This document shows, in pieces, positions 43,401 through 52,022 of a stretch of DNA of 64,000 nucleotides (position 1 is its first letter; every line of letters starts with the position of its first letter). The notes beneath the pieces were generated by a model, which was not told where the DNA came from, ran no database searches, and worked only from the letters and a program-made list of their open reading frames with translations. Origin of the DNA: UKL13-2 sp044229235 (GTDB taxonomy: Bacteria; Pseudomonadota; Gammaproteobacteria; Burkholderiales; Usitatibacteraceae); NCBI GenBank assembly GCA_044229235.1, contig JBGATH010000002.1:128678-192677 (forward strand), given 5' to 3'. A program made the translations under genes and the position numbers.

Positions 43401-45772
43401 CCACATTCGCCCTGCGTCCCCTCACCCGCAAGCTCCTGCGCGACCTGTGGCGCATGCGCGGCCAGGTGCTGGCGGTGGCGATCGTCGCCATGTGCGGCAT
43501 CGCCACGCTGGTGACGATGCGTGGCGCCTACGAGGCGCTGGTGGCGGCGCAGGCCGATTACTACCGGCGCGGCCATTTCGCCGAGGTGTTCGCCGGCGTC
43601 AAGCGCGCGCCGCTCACGCTGCTTGCGCGGGTGCGCGAAATTCCCGGCGTGGCGGATGCCGCCGGCCGCGTGGTGTTCGATGCCACCGCCGACATCCCCG
43701 GACTGGACGAGCCGGCCACCACGCGGCTGGTATCGGTTCCCGCCCGTGTGGATAGCGGGCTCAACCGGGTTACCGTGCGGCGCGGGCGCTACCTCGAGCC
43801 CGGCGGGCACAATGAAGTGCTGGTCAGCGAAGCCTTCGCCAATGCCAACCTGCTGAAGCCGGGCGATGCCTTCGATGCCGTCGTCAACGGCCGCCGCGAG
43901 CGCCTGCACATCGTCGGCATCGGCATCTCGCCGGAATTCGTCAACGAAGCACGCGGCGATGTCTTTCCGGACAACCGGCGCTTCGGCATCGCCTGGATGG
44001 AAGCCGGCGCGCTGGCCGGCGCGATGGGCCTCACCGACGCCTTCAACGATCTCGCCGTCACGCTGGCGCCGCACGCGAGCGAACCGGCGGTGATCGACGC
44101 GCTGGACCGCCTGCTGGCGCCGTACGGCGGCTTCGGCGCCTACGGGCGCGAGTACCACGCGTCGCATCGCATGCTCTCCGACGAGATCGCGCAGGACCGC
44201 ATCACGGCGACCGTGCTGCCGGCCATCTTCCTCGCGGTTGCCGCGTTCCTCATCCACAACGTGCTGCAGCGGCTCACCGCCTTGCAGCGCGGGCAGATCG
44301 CGCTGCTCAAGAGCGTCGGCTACGGCCATGCCCGCATCAGCCTTTTCTACCTGCAATTCGCCATCGCCGCCGTGGTCACCGGCGGACTGGCGGGCATCGC
44401 GCTGGGCGCCTGGCTGGGCGCGGGACTGGCCGCCCTCTATACGAACTTCTTCCACCTGCCGACCATCGCCTTCTCGCTGTCGTGGCAGACGGTGGGCGCG
44501 GCGGCGGCCATCGCCGTCGCCGCGGCGGCGCTGGGTTCGCTGCTGGCGATTCAGCGCGTGCTGCGGCTGTCGCCGGCTGAAGGCATGCGGCCGGAGGTGC
44601 CGGCCCGCTACCGGCGCGGCCTGCTGGAACGCTCGGGGCTGCAGCGCCATGTGCCGGTGGCGCTGCGCATGATGCTGCGCGACCTCACGCGCCATCCGGC
44701 CAAGACCGCGCTGTCGGTGCTGGGCATCGCACTGTCGCTGTCGCTGATCATGATCGGCCGCTATTCCTACGACGCCCTCGACGAGATCATCCGCGTGACA
44801 TTTCGCACCGCCCAGCGCGACGACATCACGCTGGCCTTCAACGAGCTCAAGGGGCTGGATGCGATGCATGCGCTGGCCGCCATGCCCGGCGTGCTGCGCG
44901 TGGAGCCGTTTCGCGCCGCAGCGGTCAAGCTGCGATTCCATCACCGCGAGAAACGCACGGCCATCACCGGCCTGTATCCGGGCACCGAGATGCGCCAGGT
45001 GCTCGACGCACGCGAGCGGCCGGTGCAGTTGCCCGGGCACGGACTCGTGCTGACGCGGCAACTGGCGAAAGTGCTGGGCGCCGCGCTTGGCGACCAGGTG
45101 ACCATCGAATTCCTCGACGGCCGCCGCCGCGTGGTCGATCTGGAAGTCACGCGCATCGTCGATGAAATGATCGGCACCTCCGCCTACATGGATGCGCGGG
45201 CCTTGGCGCTGGCGATGCAGGAGCGCGATGTGGCCAGCGGCGCATACCTGGCCATCGACCCCTTGTCGCGCGCGGCACTGTACCGTCGGCTGAAGACCAC
45301 GCCGGGCATCGCCAGCGTGTTTCTGCGTGAAAACATGCTGCAGAGCTTCACCCGCACCGTCGCGGAAAACCTCACCATGAGTACCGCCATCCTGATGCTG
45401 TTTGCCTGCGCGATCGCGGCGGGCGTGATTTACAACTCGGCGCGCATCGCCCTTTCCGAGCGGGCCATGGAATTGGCGAGCCTGCGCATCCTCGGCTTTT
45501 CCCGCGCGGCGGTGGGGCGTCTGTTGCTGGGCCAGCAGGCATTGCTGTTGTTGGTGGCGCTGCCGCTGGGTTGCCTGCTCGGTTATCTGCTCATACTGTG
45601 GCTGAGCGTGCTGTTTTCCACCGACCTGTTCCGCCTGCCGGTGGTGGTGAGTGCGCGCACCATCGCCATCTCGCTGTGCGTGGTGCTGCTGGCGGCGCTG
45701 GCATCGGCCGCGCTGGTCTGGCACAAGGTGCAGCACCTCGATCTCATCGAAGTACTCAAGACGCGCGAATAG
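43394..45772 (+). CDS. ABC transporter permease with two FtsX domains
   Basis: A 792-residue membrane protein. The first half has an N-terminal helix, a MacB_PCD-type periplasmic domain and three membrane segments at about 280-400; the second half repeats the pattern with a periplasmic region at about 460-650 and an FtsX core at the C-terminus. This fused double layout is that of large DevC/FtsX-type permeases. With the ATPase and the HlyD protein it should form a mechanotransmission export complex. It begins with GTG at 43394, overlapping the ATPase stop, so translation is coupled. Confidence 0.88.
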
Positions 45773-45796
45773 AATCAACCGTAAACGGACGCCCGC

Positions 45797-47029
45797 ATGA
45801 ACACAGCCACCACCACCTCCATGCCATCCGCCTGGCGAGACCGCCTGCTGCGCAACAGCAGGACGTGGATCGCCTGGACCGTGGCGGCGTTGCTGGCTGC
45901 GCTGGTCCTATGGCTGCTGCTGCGGCCGGCGCCGGTCGAGGTGGAAGCCGGCACGGCGGTGGTTGGCCCCATGCAGGTCACCATCGACAATCAGGGGCAG
46001 CTGCGGGTGCACGACAAGTATGTGATCGCGGCACCGGTGGCCGCCGAACTGGAGCGCATCGACCTGCATGACGGCGACAGCGTGCGCAAGGGCCAGCGCG
46101 TCGCGCTGCTGCGCGTGCCGCCGCTGGACGCACGCCAGCGCGAGGAAGCGACGGCGCGGCTGGATGCCGCACGCGCACTGGCACGCGCGGCCGCGCTCGG
46201 CGTGCAGCGCGCCGTGGCCGACCAGCGGCTCGCCGCCAGCGAGCTGGCGCGCACCGAGAAACTGGTGGCGCAGGGATTCATGTCCCCGCAGGCCGTGGAA
46301 CGCGCCCGCAACACCGACGCCACCAGCCGCGCTGACCTGCGCGCGGCGCGCGCGCGCGAGGAAGCCGCGCAGGCCGACGTCAAGACCGCACAGGCCGCGC
46401 TGGCGCCATCCGGCGGCGGCGATGCCCGCACGCTGGTGCTCACCGCGGGCGTCGACGGCCAGGTGCTGCGCATCCATGAAAAGAGCGCGCGCACCGTTGC
46501 CGCCGGCACGCCGCTGGTCAGCATCGGCGATCCGGCGCGCTTCGAGGTCATCGTCGATGTGCTGTCCACCGACGCGGTCAAGGTGCAACCGGGCGCGGCC
46601 ATGCGGCTCGAGGAATGGGGCGGCGGCAAGGCGCTGCGGGCCACGGTGCGCACGGTCGAGCCCGAAGCGTTCACAAAAGTATCTGCGCTGGGCATCGAGG
46701 AACAGCGTGTCAACATCATCGGCGACCCGCTTGATCCGCTCGGTGCGTTGGGCGACGGTTACCGCGCCGAAGTCAAAATCGTGGTGTGGTCCGCTGACCA
46801 GGCGCTGACCGTGCCGGCCAGCAGCCTGTTCCGCGTCGGTGAGGCCTGGCATCTGTTCGTCATCGAAGACGACCGCGTACGCGAACGGGCCGTGCGCATC
46901 GGTCAGCGCAACGCCACGCACGCACAGGTCCTCGAGGGCGTGACGGCGGGCACGCGCGTGGTGCGCTACCCGGGCAATGACTTGCGCGACGGCGTGCGCG
47001 TCAGCGTGCGCCGCGACGCTGCCCGCTGA
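45797..47029 (+). CDS. HlyD/MacA-type periplasmic adaptor protein
   Basis: A 410-residue protein with one N-terminal membrane helix (about 24-46), a barrel-sandwich region (VTIDNQGQLRVHDKYV), a long coiled coil rich in Ala/Arg/Glu at about 110-200 for contact with an outer-membrane channel, and a C-terminal beta-barrel. It links the upstream permease to an outer-membrane factor, giving a type I-like or MacAB-like exporter. It starts 24 bases after the permease stop. No outer-membrane gene is in this operon, so a shared one is likely. Family R sequence begins 26 bases after its stop. Confidence 0.92.
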   Translation: MNTATTTSMPSAWRDRLLRNSRTWIAWTVAALLAALVLWLLLRPAPVEVEAGTAVVGPMQVTIDNQGQLRVHDKYVIAAPVAAELERIDLHDGDSVRKGQRVALLRVPPLDARQREEATARLDAARALARAAALGVQRAVADQRLAASELARTEKLVAQGFMSPQAVERARNTDATSRADLRAARAREEAAQADVKTAQAALAPSGGGDARTLVLTAGVDGQVLRIHEKSARTVAAGTPLVSIGDPARFEVIVDVLSTDAVKVQPGAAMRLEEWGGGKALRATVRTVEPEAFTKVSALGIEEQRVNIIGDPLDPLGALGDGYRAEVKIVVWSADQALTVPASSLFRVGEAWHLFVIEDDRVRERAVRIGQRNATHAQVLEGVTAGTRVVRYPGNDLRDGVRVSVRRDAAR

Positions 47030-47054
47030 GTGTCAGTTACCCGCACCGCACCGA

Positions 47055-47090
47055 CAAACTCCAGCATTGGAGCGGCGTTCAGAGCATTTT
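47055..47090. repeat. Family R, left half copy 8, at an IS boundary
   Basis: CTCCAGCATTGGAGCGGC and CAGAGCATTTT match the left half of the palindrome up to its loop. The IS30-type inverted repeat starts at the next base. Confidence 0.8.
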
Positions 47091-47097
47091 CGCGGAT

Positions 47098-47224
47098 TCA
47101 AGTACGAGTCCCGACACGCGGTGGGCGGTTGAATGCTACCTCGTATGGGGTCAGGAAGCCGAGACATTTCCTTGGTCTGTGGTTGTATTTTTCCTGCAGA
47201 CGCCTGACCTTGGCCGGGGTGAGG
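47098..47224 (-). pseudogene. IS30-family transposase, C-terminal fragment
   Basis: About 41 codons end in TCA at 47098. RPRKCLGFLTPYEV is the conserved C-terminal motif of IS30 transposases. Everything upstream is missing: at 47225 an ambiguous base is followed by an unrelated gene fragment. Confidence 0.85.
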
Positions 47225-47225
47225 N
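47225..47225. other. Ambiguous base N, likely assembly join
   Basis: The only N in the window sits exactly at the junction of the transposase fragment and the diguanylate cyclase fragment. The two sides are unrelated, so it probably marks a scaffold gap or a mis-join. Confidence 0.8.
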
Positions 47226-47447
47226 AACCAGCAGGCAGGCATTGCCGGCCGGCAGGATGAAACCCGGCGGCAGGTATTGCTGCAGTGCCAGCAGCACGCT
47301 GCCCCCGGCAGCCAGCAAGGTGCCGATGCGCCAATCGACGGCGCTGGGCTGCACGTCTTCCGACAAACCACGATGCATGAGCCCGAGCACGCCGCCGTTG
47401 AGCAACATCATGAGCGTGGCAATGATGAGCGCGGTGCGCGGATCCAT
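47226..47447 (-). pseudogene. Diguanylate cyclase N-terminal fragment, paralogue of 38672-39898
   Basis: 74 codons from ATG at 47447, about 90% identical in bases to the first part of the membrane diguanylate cyclase at 38672-39898 (both start MDPRTALIIATLMMLLNG). It stops at the N in the membrane domain; no GGDEF domain follows. It is truncated either in the genome or only in the assembly. Confidence 0.85.
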
Positions 47448-47548
47448 CGTCAGGCCCTCATACTCTGCCCGGACAGGCCGGTGCCACGGTCGCTGCGCGA
47501 GGGGCCATGATCCACATACGCCATGTCGGAAATCTGCCCGCGCCTGGT

Positions 47549-47902
47549 TCAGAAAACCGGTGAGCCCAGCTTGAAGCGCGCCGTCATGATCCTGTCTTCC
47601 ACGATCTCGTAAATCGCGATCACATCCACCTGGCCCTCGCGTCCGTCGAACAGGCGCCGCACGCGCTCGCGGTCCACCACCACATCGCCCACTGCGACGC
47701 GGCTCAACAGTTCGGCATGCAGATTCGGCTCGGTGAAGCGGGCCACGTGGCGCGCGCGGATCGCCGCGGCACCTTCGGCCATGAGTTTGTCCGGAAATTC
47801 GTACATCCGCGCCGCTTCATGCCAGCAGGCCATGAATCGTTCGATGTCTTTGGCGTTGTAAGCCTGCAGTTGTTCGCGGACGATGTCTTCAGGTGTGGGC
47901 AT
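47549..47902 (-). CDS. NTF2/SnoaL-like protein, second copy
   Basis: A 117-residue paralogue of the protein at 39997-40359, with the same EDIVREQLQAYNAKDIERFM opening and the same MTARFKLGSPVF end. About three quarters of residues are identical. It again precedes a diguanylate cyclase start by about 100 bases, so the whole NTF2-GGDEF unit has been duplicated. ATG at 47902 lacks a clear ribosome site. Intact and possibly functional, unlike its neighbour. Confidence 0.75.
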   Translation of the reverse strand: MPTPEDIVREQLQAYNAKDIERFMACWHEAARMYEFPDKLMAEGAAAIRARHVARFTEPNLHAELLSRVAVGDVVVDRERVRRLFDGREGQVDVIAIYEIVEDRIMTARFKLGSPVF

Positions 47903-48007
47903 GATGGTAGCGGCGGCGGTAGGTAAGCGACCTCGGCATTCTCGCCGCAAATGGCCGTGCAAATGATGCCGGGCGATATTTGCATTTGTTGCCGCGCGAA
48001 CGGCAGC

Positions 48008-48073
48008 ACTCCAGTATTGGCGCGGCTTTCAGGGCATTTTCGGCCTGGGAGCCGCACCACTGCTGGTGTTTTC
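48008..48073. repeat. Dispersed palindrome, family R, copy 9
   Basis: Complete copy with arms CTCCAGTATTGGCGCGGC and GCCGCACCACTGCTGG, upstream of the second NTF2-like gene and before the duplicated hydrolase tail. Confidence 0.8.
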
Positions 48074-48092
48074 CAGCCGGCTTCTAACCGGC

Positions 48093-48168
48093 TCACTTCG
48101 CCAGTATCGTCAGCACCGCGAGACTCATGGCGGTGACACCGGTCTTGATGGACGGCTCGGCCACCGGC
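48093..48168 (-). pseudogene. Tail of a second M20 hydrolase gene
   Basis: The last 25 codons of an M20 hydrolase, ending ...KTGVTAMSLAVLTILAK, identical in protein to the end of the intact gene at 48287-49624 apart from one residue at the break. Similarity extends into the palindrome downstream. Upstream, at 48169, it breaks off and the IS30-type end follows after 35 bases. Confidence 0.85.
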
Positions 48169-48230
48169 GTCGTTACCTCACCCCTCCTTGCGCACGCCCT
48201 GAAGTGTCGGGACTCGTGGTTGAATCCGCG

Positions 48231-48266
48231 TTTTCAGCCTGGGAGCCGCGCCACTGCTGGAGTTTT
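48231..48266. repeat. Family R, right half copy 10, at an IS boundary
   Basis: TTTTCAGCCTGGGAGCCGCG and CCACTGCTGGAGTTTT match the right half of the palindrome. It completes the half at 47055-47090 across the IS30-type insertion. Confidence 0.8.
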
Positions 48267-48286
48267 CCATCCGGCCGCCAACCGGC

Positions 48287-49624
48287 TCACTTCGCCAATA
48301 TCGTCAGCACCGCCAGGCTCATGGCCGTGACGCCGGTCTTGATTGACGGCTCGGCTACCGGCGCATAAAAGGGCGAATGATTGAACGGCACCGGTTTGCC
48401 GCCGGGCAGCTTTGATTCGGCGATCAGTTTGGGATCGGTGACGCCGATGCCGAAGAACAGCGACGGAATGCCGGTGCTCACGAACACCGAGAAATCCTCG
48501 CTGGCGGTGACCGGCGGCTCGCGCTCCGCCTTGTCGCCGAAGGCCGCCTTCAGCGTCTTCTCGATGCGCGTCGTGAGCGCGGCATCGTTGACCACGGCAT
48601 CGCCGCCGCGTTCGATGTCGATCACAGGGGCCGGCGCGCCGGCTGCCGCGGCCACCGCCGTTGCCACGCGGCGGATGCCATCGTGGATCTTCGCGCGCAC
48701 TTCCTGGCTGTAGGTGCGGATGGTGCCGCGCAGGGTGGCGTTGTCGGGAATGATGTTCGGCGCGCTGCCGGCCTCGACGGCGCCGATGGTGGCGACACCG
48801 AACTCGAACGGGTCCTTCTCGCGGTTCACCAGGCTTTGCATGTCCACCAGGAAATGCGCGGCCATCATGATCGGGTCGATGGCCTTGTGCGGCGCCGAGC
48901 CGTGCCCGCCGCGGCCCTTGAAGACGATGCGCAGGCTGTCGTAATTGGACGTGACCGGTCCGACGTTATAGCCGACCGTGCCGGCCGCCTCGGGGCCGGT
49001 GTGCAGCGCCAGCGCGAACGCCGGTTTCGGGAAGCGGGTAAAGATGCCGTCATCGACCATGGCCTTGGCGCCGCCCACCAACTCTTCGGCCGGCTGCGCG
49101 ACAAACATGAGCGTGCCCTGCCAGCGGTTCTTCATGGCCACCAGCGTGGCGGCGGCACCCACCCACGAAGCCATGTGCACGTCGTGCCCGCAGCTATGCG
49201 AGACAAAGGTTTCCTTGCCGTTGTACAAGGCCTTGGCGCGGCTGGCGTAGGGCAGTGACGATTTCTCTTCCATCGGCAGTGCATCCAGTTCGGTGCGCAC
49301 CATCACCACCGGTCCCGCGCCGTTCTTGTAGATCGCCACCAGTCCGGTCTTGCCCACTTTCTCGGTCACTTCGAAACCGAGCGCGCGCATCTCCTTGGCC
49401 AGCAGCGCCGCGGTGCGGGTTTCCTGGAAGCCCAGTTCGGGATTGGCGTGGATGTCGCGGTAGGTTGCCTCCAGCGCCGGGTAGCGCTTGGCGACGATGC
49501 CCTCGATCTCGGACTTGAATTTTGCGGGTCCGCTGATGGCCTGCGCATGCGCGACGGCGCCGCACGCAAGGGCAAATACAAGGGCGGTGGCACGCACCAC
49601 GGCATGGCTGGAATTCACTGGCAT
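48287..49624 (-). CDS. Secreted M20D family amidohydrolase
   Basis: A 445-residue metallohydrolase with a signal peptide (to about residue 28). HSCGHDVHMAS in the first half and EELVGG near residue 180 hold metal ligands, and the lid domain lies at about 220-330. These enzymes release amino acids from N-acyl or peptide conjugates (hippurate or aminoacylase type). The exported location suggests scavenging. ATG at 49624 directly abuts GGGAG; a GTG at 49618 has a better spacing and may be the true start. The gene end is duplicated at 48093-48168. Confidence 0.9.
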   Translation of the reverse strand: MPVNSSHAVVRATALVFALACGAVAHAQAISGPAKFKSEIEGIVAKRYPALEATYRDIHANPELGFQETRTAALLAKEMRALGFEVTEKVGKTGLVAIYKNGAGPVVMVRTELDALPMEEKSSLPYASRAKALYNGKETFVSHSCGHDVHMASWVGAAATLVAMKNRWQGTLMFVAQPAEELVGGAKAMVDDGIFTRFPKPAFALALHTGPEAAGTVGYNVGPVTSNYDSLRIVFKGRGGHGSAPHKAIDPIMMAAHFLVDMQSLVNREKDPFEFGVATIGAVEAGSAPNIIPDNATLRGTIRTYSQEVRAKIHDGIRRVATAVAAAAGAPAPVIDIERGGDAVVNDAALTTRIEKTLKAAFGDKAEREPPVTASEDFSVFVSTGIPSLFFGIGVTDPKLIAESKLPGGKPVPFNHSPFYAPVAEPSIKTGVTAMSLAVLTILAK

Positions 49625-49723
49625 CTCCCGGAACTTTTTTTGAATGTGCTGAGCTGCTTGCTAGTTTGGCATACACCCCTGTGAATGGTCGGCAGCCGGA
49701 CATTGCCCGATGCTTGCGCCCGG

Positions 49724-50686
49724 TCATGCCCGCGCGTTCTTCGCGACCTGCTGCGCCAGCTCGCGCAAGCGGGTGCGCAATTCGACGGGAGCATCCACGC
49801 GCAGCTCGGGGCCGATGCCCAGCAATGCCAGCGCCGCCTGCTCGATATTTTCAAAGGGCAGCTCAACGGCCGACCAGCCTTGCGCATCTGCCGGTGCGCA
49901 TTTGCCGACCGCCTCGGCCGCGTAGGCGCCGAGCTGCGCCAGGCGAGTCAATCCGGCCGTCGATGCACGCAACACCGCCTTGTGCGGCCGCAGGCCGGCT
50001 TCAAAGCGCCGCAGCGATTCCGCCCAGTAAGCCGGCAGATCGAAATCCGCCGGACGCCTGAAGGTGCCCGCCTGCAATTCAAGGGCGCGAATGCTTGCCA
50101 CCTTGAACGTGGCCGGCCTGCCGCGGCTGGCGGCGACCACGTACCAGACGCCGGCCTTCAACACGATGCCGAGCGGCTCGACGATGCGCTCGCGTGTGCT
50201 GGTCCAGCTCTCGTAAGTCATCTTCACGATGCGTTGGTCCAGCACCGCACGCGCCATCGCCGGCAGGAAATCCACCGGCTTGGCAGCGCGGTACCAGTCG
50301 ACCGGATCGAGGTGAAAACGCGCGCCGATGCGCCCGGCGCCCTCGCCCATTGCCGCCGGCAGTGACGCCAGCAGCTTGCCGCGCGCCTGCTGTGCGGACG
50401 GTCCGAGGCCAAGCGCCGCAGCCTGCGCGGGCAGGCCGATCATCAGCATCGCCTCGACCTCGTCCGCGGCGAGGCCGGTAAGGCGCGTGCGATAGCCGTC
50501 GAGCAAGTGAAATCCGCCGCCGGGGCCGCGATCGCTCTGCACCGGAATGCCCGCCGCCGCCAGTTCATCGACATCGCGGTAAATGGTCCGAACCGATACG
50601 CGAAACTCGTCGGCAAGCGCCTCGGCGGTAATGCGCCCGCGGGTCTGTAGGAGGATGAGGATCGACAGCAGGCGGCTGGTTCGCAT
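49724..50686 (-). CDS. YafY-type HTH/WYL transcriptional regulator
   Basis: A 320-residue regulator. An N-terminal HTH_11 winged helix (about 1-60; ALADEFRVSVRTIYRDVDEL) is followed by a linker and a WYL domain at about 140-215 (EPLGIVLKAGVWYVVA), then a C-terminal extension. WYL domains bind nucleic acid or small ligands. It is divergent from the gene at 50778, across 91 bases holding an inverted repeat TGACA-N5-TGTCA, and most likely represses that gene and itself. Confidence 0.9.
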   Translation of the reverse strand: MRTSRLLSILILLQTRGRITAEALADEFRVSVRTIYRDVDELAAAGIPVQSDRGPGGGFHLLDGYRTRLTGLAADEVEAMLMIGLPAQAAALGLGPSAQQARGKLLASLPAAMGEGAGRIGARFHLDPVDWYRAAKPVDFLPAMARAVLDQRIVKMTYESWTSTRERIVEPLGIVLKAGVWYVVAASRGRPATFKVASIRALELQAGTFRRPADFDLPAYWAESLRRFEAGLRPHKAVLRASTAGLTRLAQLGAYAAEAVGKCAPADAQGWSAVELPFENIEQAALALLGIGPELRVDAPVELRTRLRELAQQVAKNARA

Positions 50687-50708
50687 GCCCGCATATTAGC
50701 CGATAATT

Positions 50709-50727
50709 CCTGACATGGCTTGTCAGG
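50709..50727. promoter_or_regulatory. Inverted repeat operator for the WYL regulator
   Basis: CCTGACATGGCTTGTCAGG has perfect 7-base arms around 5 bases, midway in the divergent promoter between the WYL regulator and its neighbour. Binding by that regulator is inferred from position. Confidence 0.6.
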
Positions 50728-50777
50728 TATGACTGTCTATAGTTCAGGCCTCAATCACCAGCGAGCAAGGAAAACAA

Positions 50778-51323
50778 ATGAATCACCAAACCCATGAACT
50801 GCAACACGGCGATGCGCAAGCGGTTGCCCCACGCGCCGTCCCGGCCGCAAGTGTGCCGCAGTCGGCTGCGTTCGACTTCCTGGCCGGTTCCTGGACGGTG
50901 CGTCACCAGCGTCTCAAGCAGCGGCTGGCCGGATGCGCCGAATGGGAAAGTTTCAGCGGCAGATCGCACATGCAGCAGTTCATGCAGGGCCGCGTCAATC
51001 TGGACGACAACGTGCTCGACCTGCCGACCGGGCAGTACCGGGCGGTGACCTTGCGTTCATTCGATCCGCAATCGGGGCTATGGGCCATCTGGTGGCTGGA
51101 TGGCCGCCACCCGCACCAGCTGGATGCGCCGATGCGCGGCAAGTTCTGCGACGGCGTCGGCACTTTTTTCGCCGACGATGAATTCGACGGCCGGCCGATT
51201 CGCGTCCGCTTCCTGTGGAGCCATGTCACGCCGCGCAACTGCCGCTGGGAGCAGGCGTTTTCCACCGATGGCGGCGCCACCTGGGAAAGCAACTGGCTGA
51301 TGGACTTCACCCGGGAAGAGTGA
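50778..51323 (+). CDS. DUF1579-like (lipocalin-type) protein
   Basis: A 181-residue cytoplasmic protein. FDFLAGSWTVRHQRL at about 32-46, WESFSGRS and LRSFDPQSGLWAIWWLDG are typical of DUF1579-like eight-stranded beta-barrels found beside YafY-type WYL regulators. Such barrels may bind a small hydrophobic ligand; function is unknown. It is divergent from the WYL gene and probably its target. A region of 147 bases with no gene follows. Confidence 0.7.
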   Translation: MNHQTHELQHGDAQAVAPRAVPAASVPQSAAFDFLAGSWTVRHQRLKQRLAGCAEWESFSGRSHMQQFMQGRVNLDDNVLDLPTGQYRAVTLRSFDPQSGLWAIWWLDGRHPHQLDAPMRGKFCDGVGTFFADDEFDGRPIRVRFLWSHVTPRNCRWEQAFSTDGGATWESNWLMDFTREE

Positions 51324-51470
51324 CGCGGGCGGCACAGGCTGCCGGCGGGGAGGTCGCAGCGTTTTCCTGCATTCCATCCTGCCGGTTCCGCAGGTCGTCG
51401 GCGAGCCATTCCGCAGGCTGGTCGCGGGGGCTAAGGTGAGACATCACCAACCTGCCTCCCGGAAACATTC

Positions 51471-51989
51471 ATGAAAACCCTGACTGCCACTGCATTGCTC
51501 GCGATCGCGCTCGCACTTTCTTCTACACTGCACGCCGCATCGTTCAGCGCGGGCTTTGATTTTGCGGGCGACGTCCCGGCCGAGAAGACCGGAATGAAGG
51601 TCTACCCGGGCGCCACGCCGCAACGCAACAAGAATGACGAGAGCGAATCTGCCAACCTGCAGTTTTCGTTCGGCGATTACGGGCTCAAGGTGATCGCCGC
51701 GAAGCTGCGCTCGGCCGACGCGCCGGACAAGGTGGCGCAGTTCTATCGCGAGGACCTGGCGCGCTTTGGCACCGTTCTTGATTGCTCCAGCGCCGAGGCG
51801 CCACCGGCACCGCCGGCACCCAATGCGAAGAAATCGAAGGTCCTCACCTGCGATGGTGACAAGCCGCGCAAGAACGGCATGGTGTTCAAGGTGGGTACCC
51901 GCGACGACCAGCACATTGCGGAAGTGCGCCCGGAAGGCACCGGCAGCAAGATTTCGCTGGTGCACGTCAAGGTGCGCAATGTCGATTGA
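51471..51989 (+). CDS. Hypothetical periplasmic protein
   Basis: A 172-residue protein with a signal peptide cleaved after LHAA (about residue 23). The mature part has a beta-rich first half with a KVIAAKLRSADAPDKVAQFYREDLARFG helical segment spread over about 70-100, two Cys (in LDCSSAE and LTCDG) that could form a disulfide, and an Ala/Pro-rich loop. It resembles small exported proteins of unknown role. It converges with pdxH. Confidence 0.75.
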   Translation: MKTLTATALLAIALALSSTLHAASFSAGFDFAGDVPAEKTGMKVYPGATPQRNKNDESESANLQFSFGDYGLKVIAAKLRSADAPDKVAQFYREDLARFGTVLDCSSAEAPPAPPAPNAKKSKVLTCDGDKPRKNGMVFKVGTRDDQHIAEVRPEGTGSKISLVHVKVRNVD

Positions 51990-52022
51990 ACCAACGTACA
52001 GGCGATCACAAAGCCGGTCAGC

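Larger units (their letters stand above)
47091..48230 (-). mobile_element. IS30-family remnant with non-IS interior
   Basis: The outer 27 bases at 47091-47117 and 48204-48230 are inverted repeats with two mismatches, starting CGCGGATTCAA and sharing ACGAGTCCCGACAC. The left end carries the tail of an IS30-type transposase. The span of 1140 bp fits an IS30 element, but the interior is not IS sequence: it holds a single ambiguous base, part of a diguanylate cyclase gene, an NTF2-like gene, a family R palindrome and a copy of a hydrolase gene tail. Half copies of one palindrome flank both ends, so the insertion went into its loop. Confidence 0.7.
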
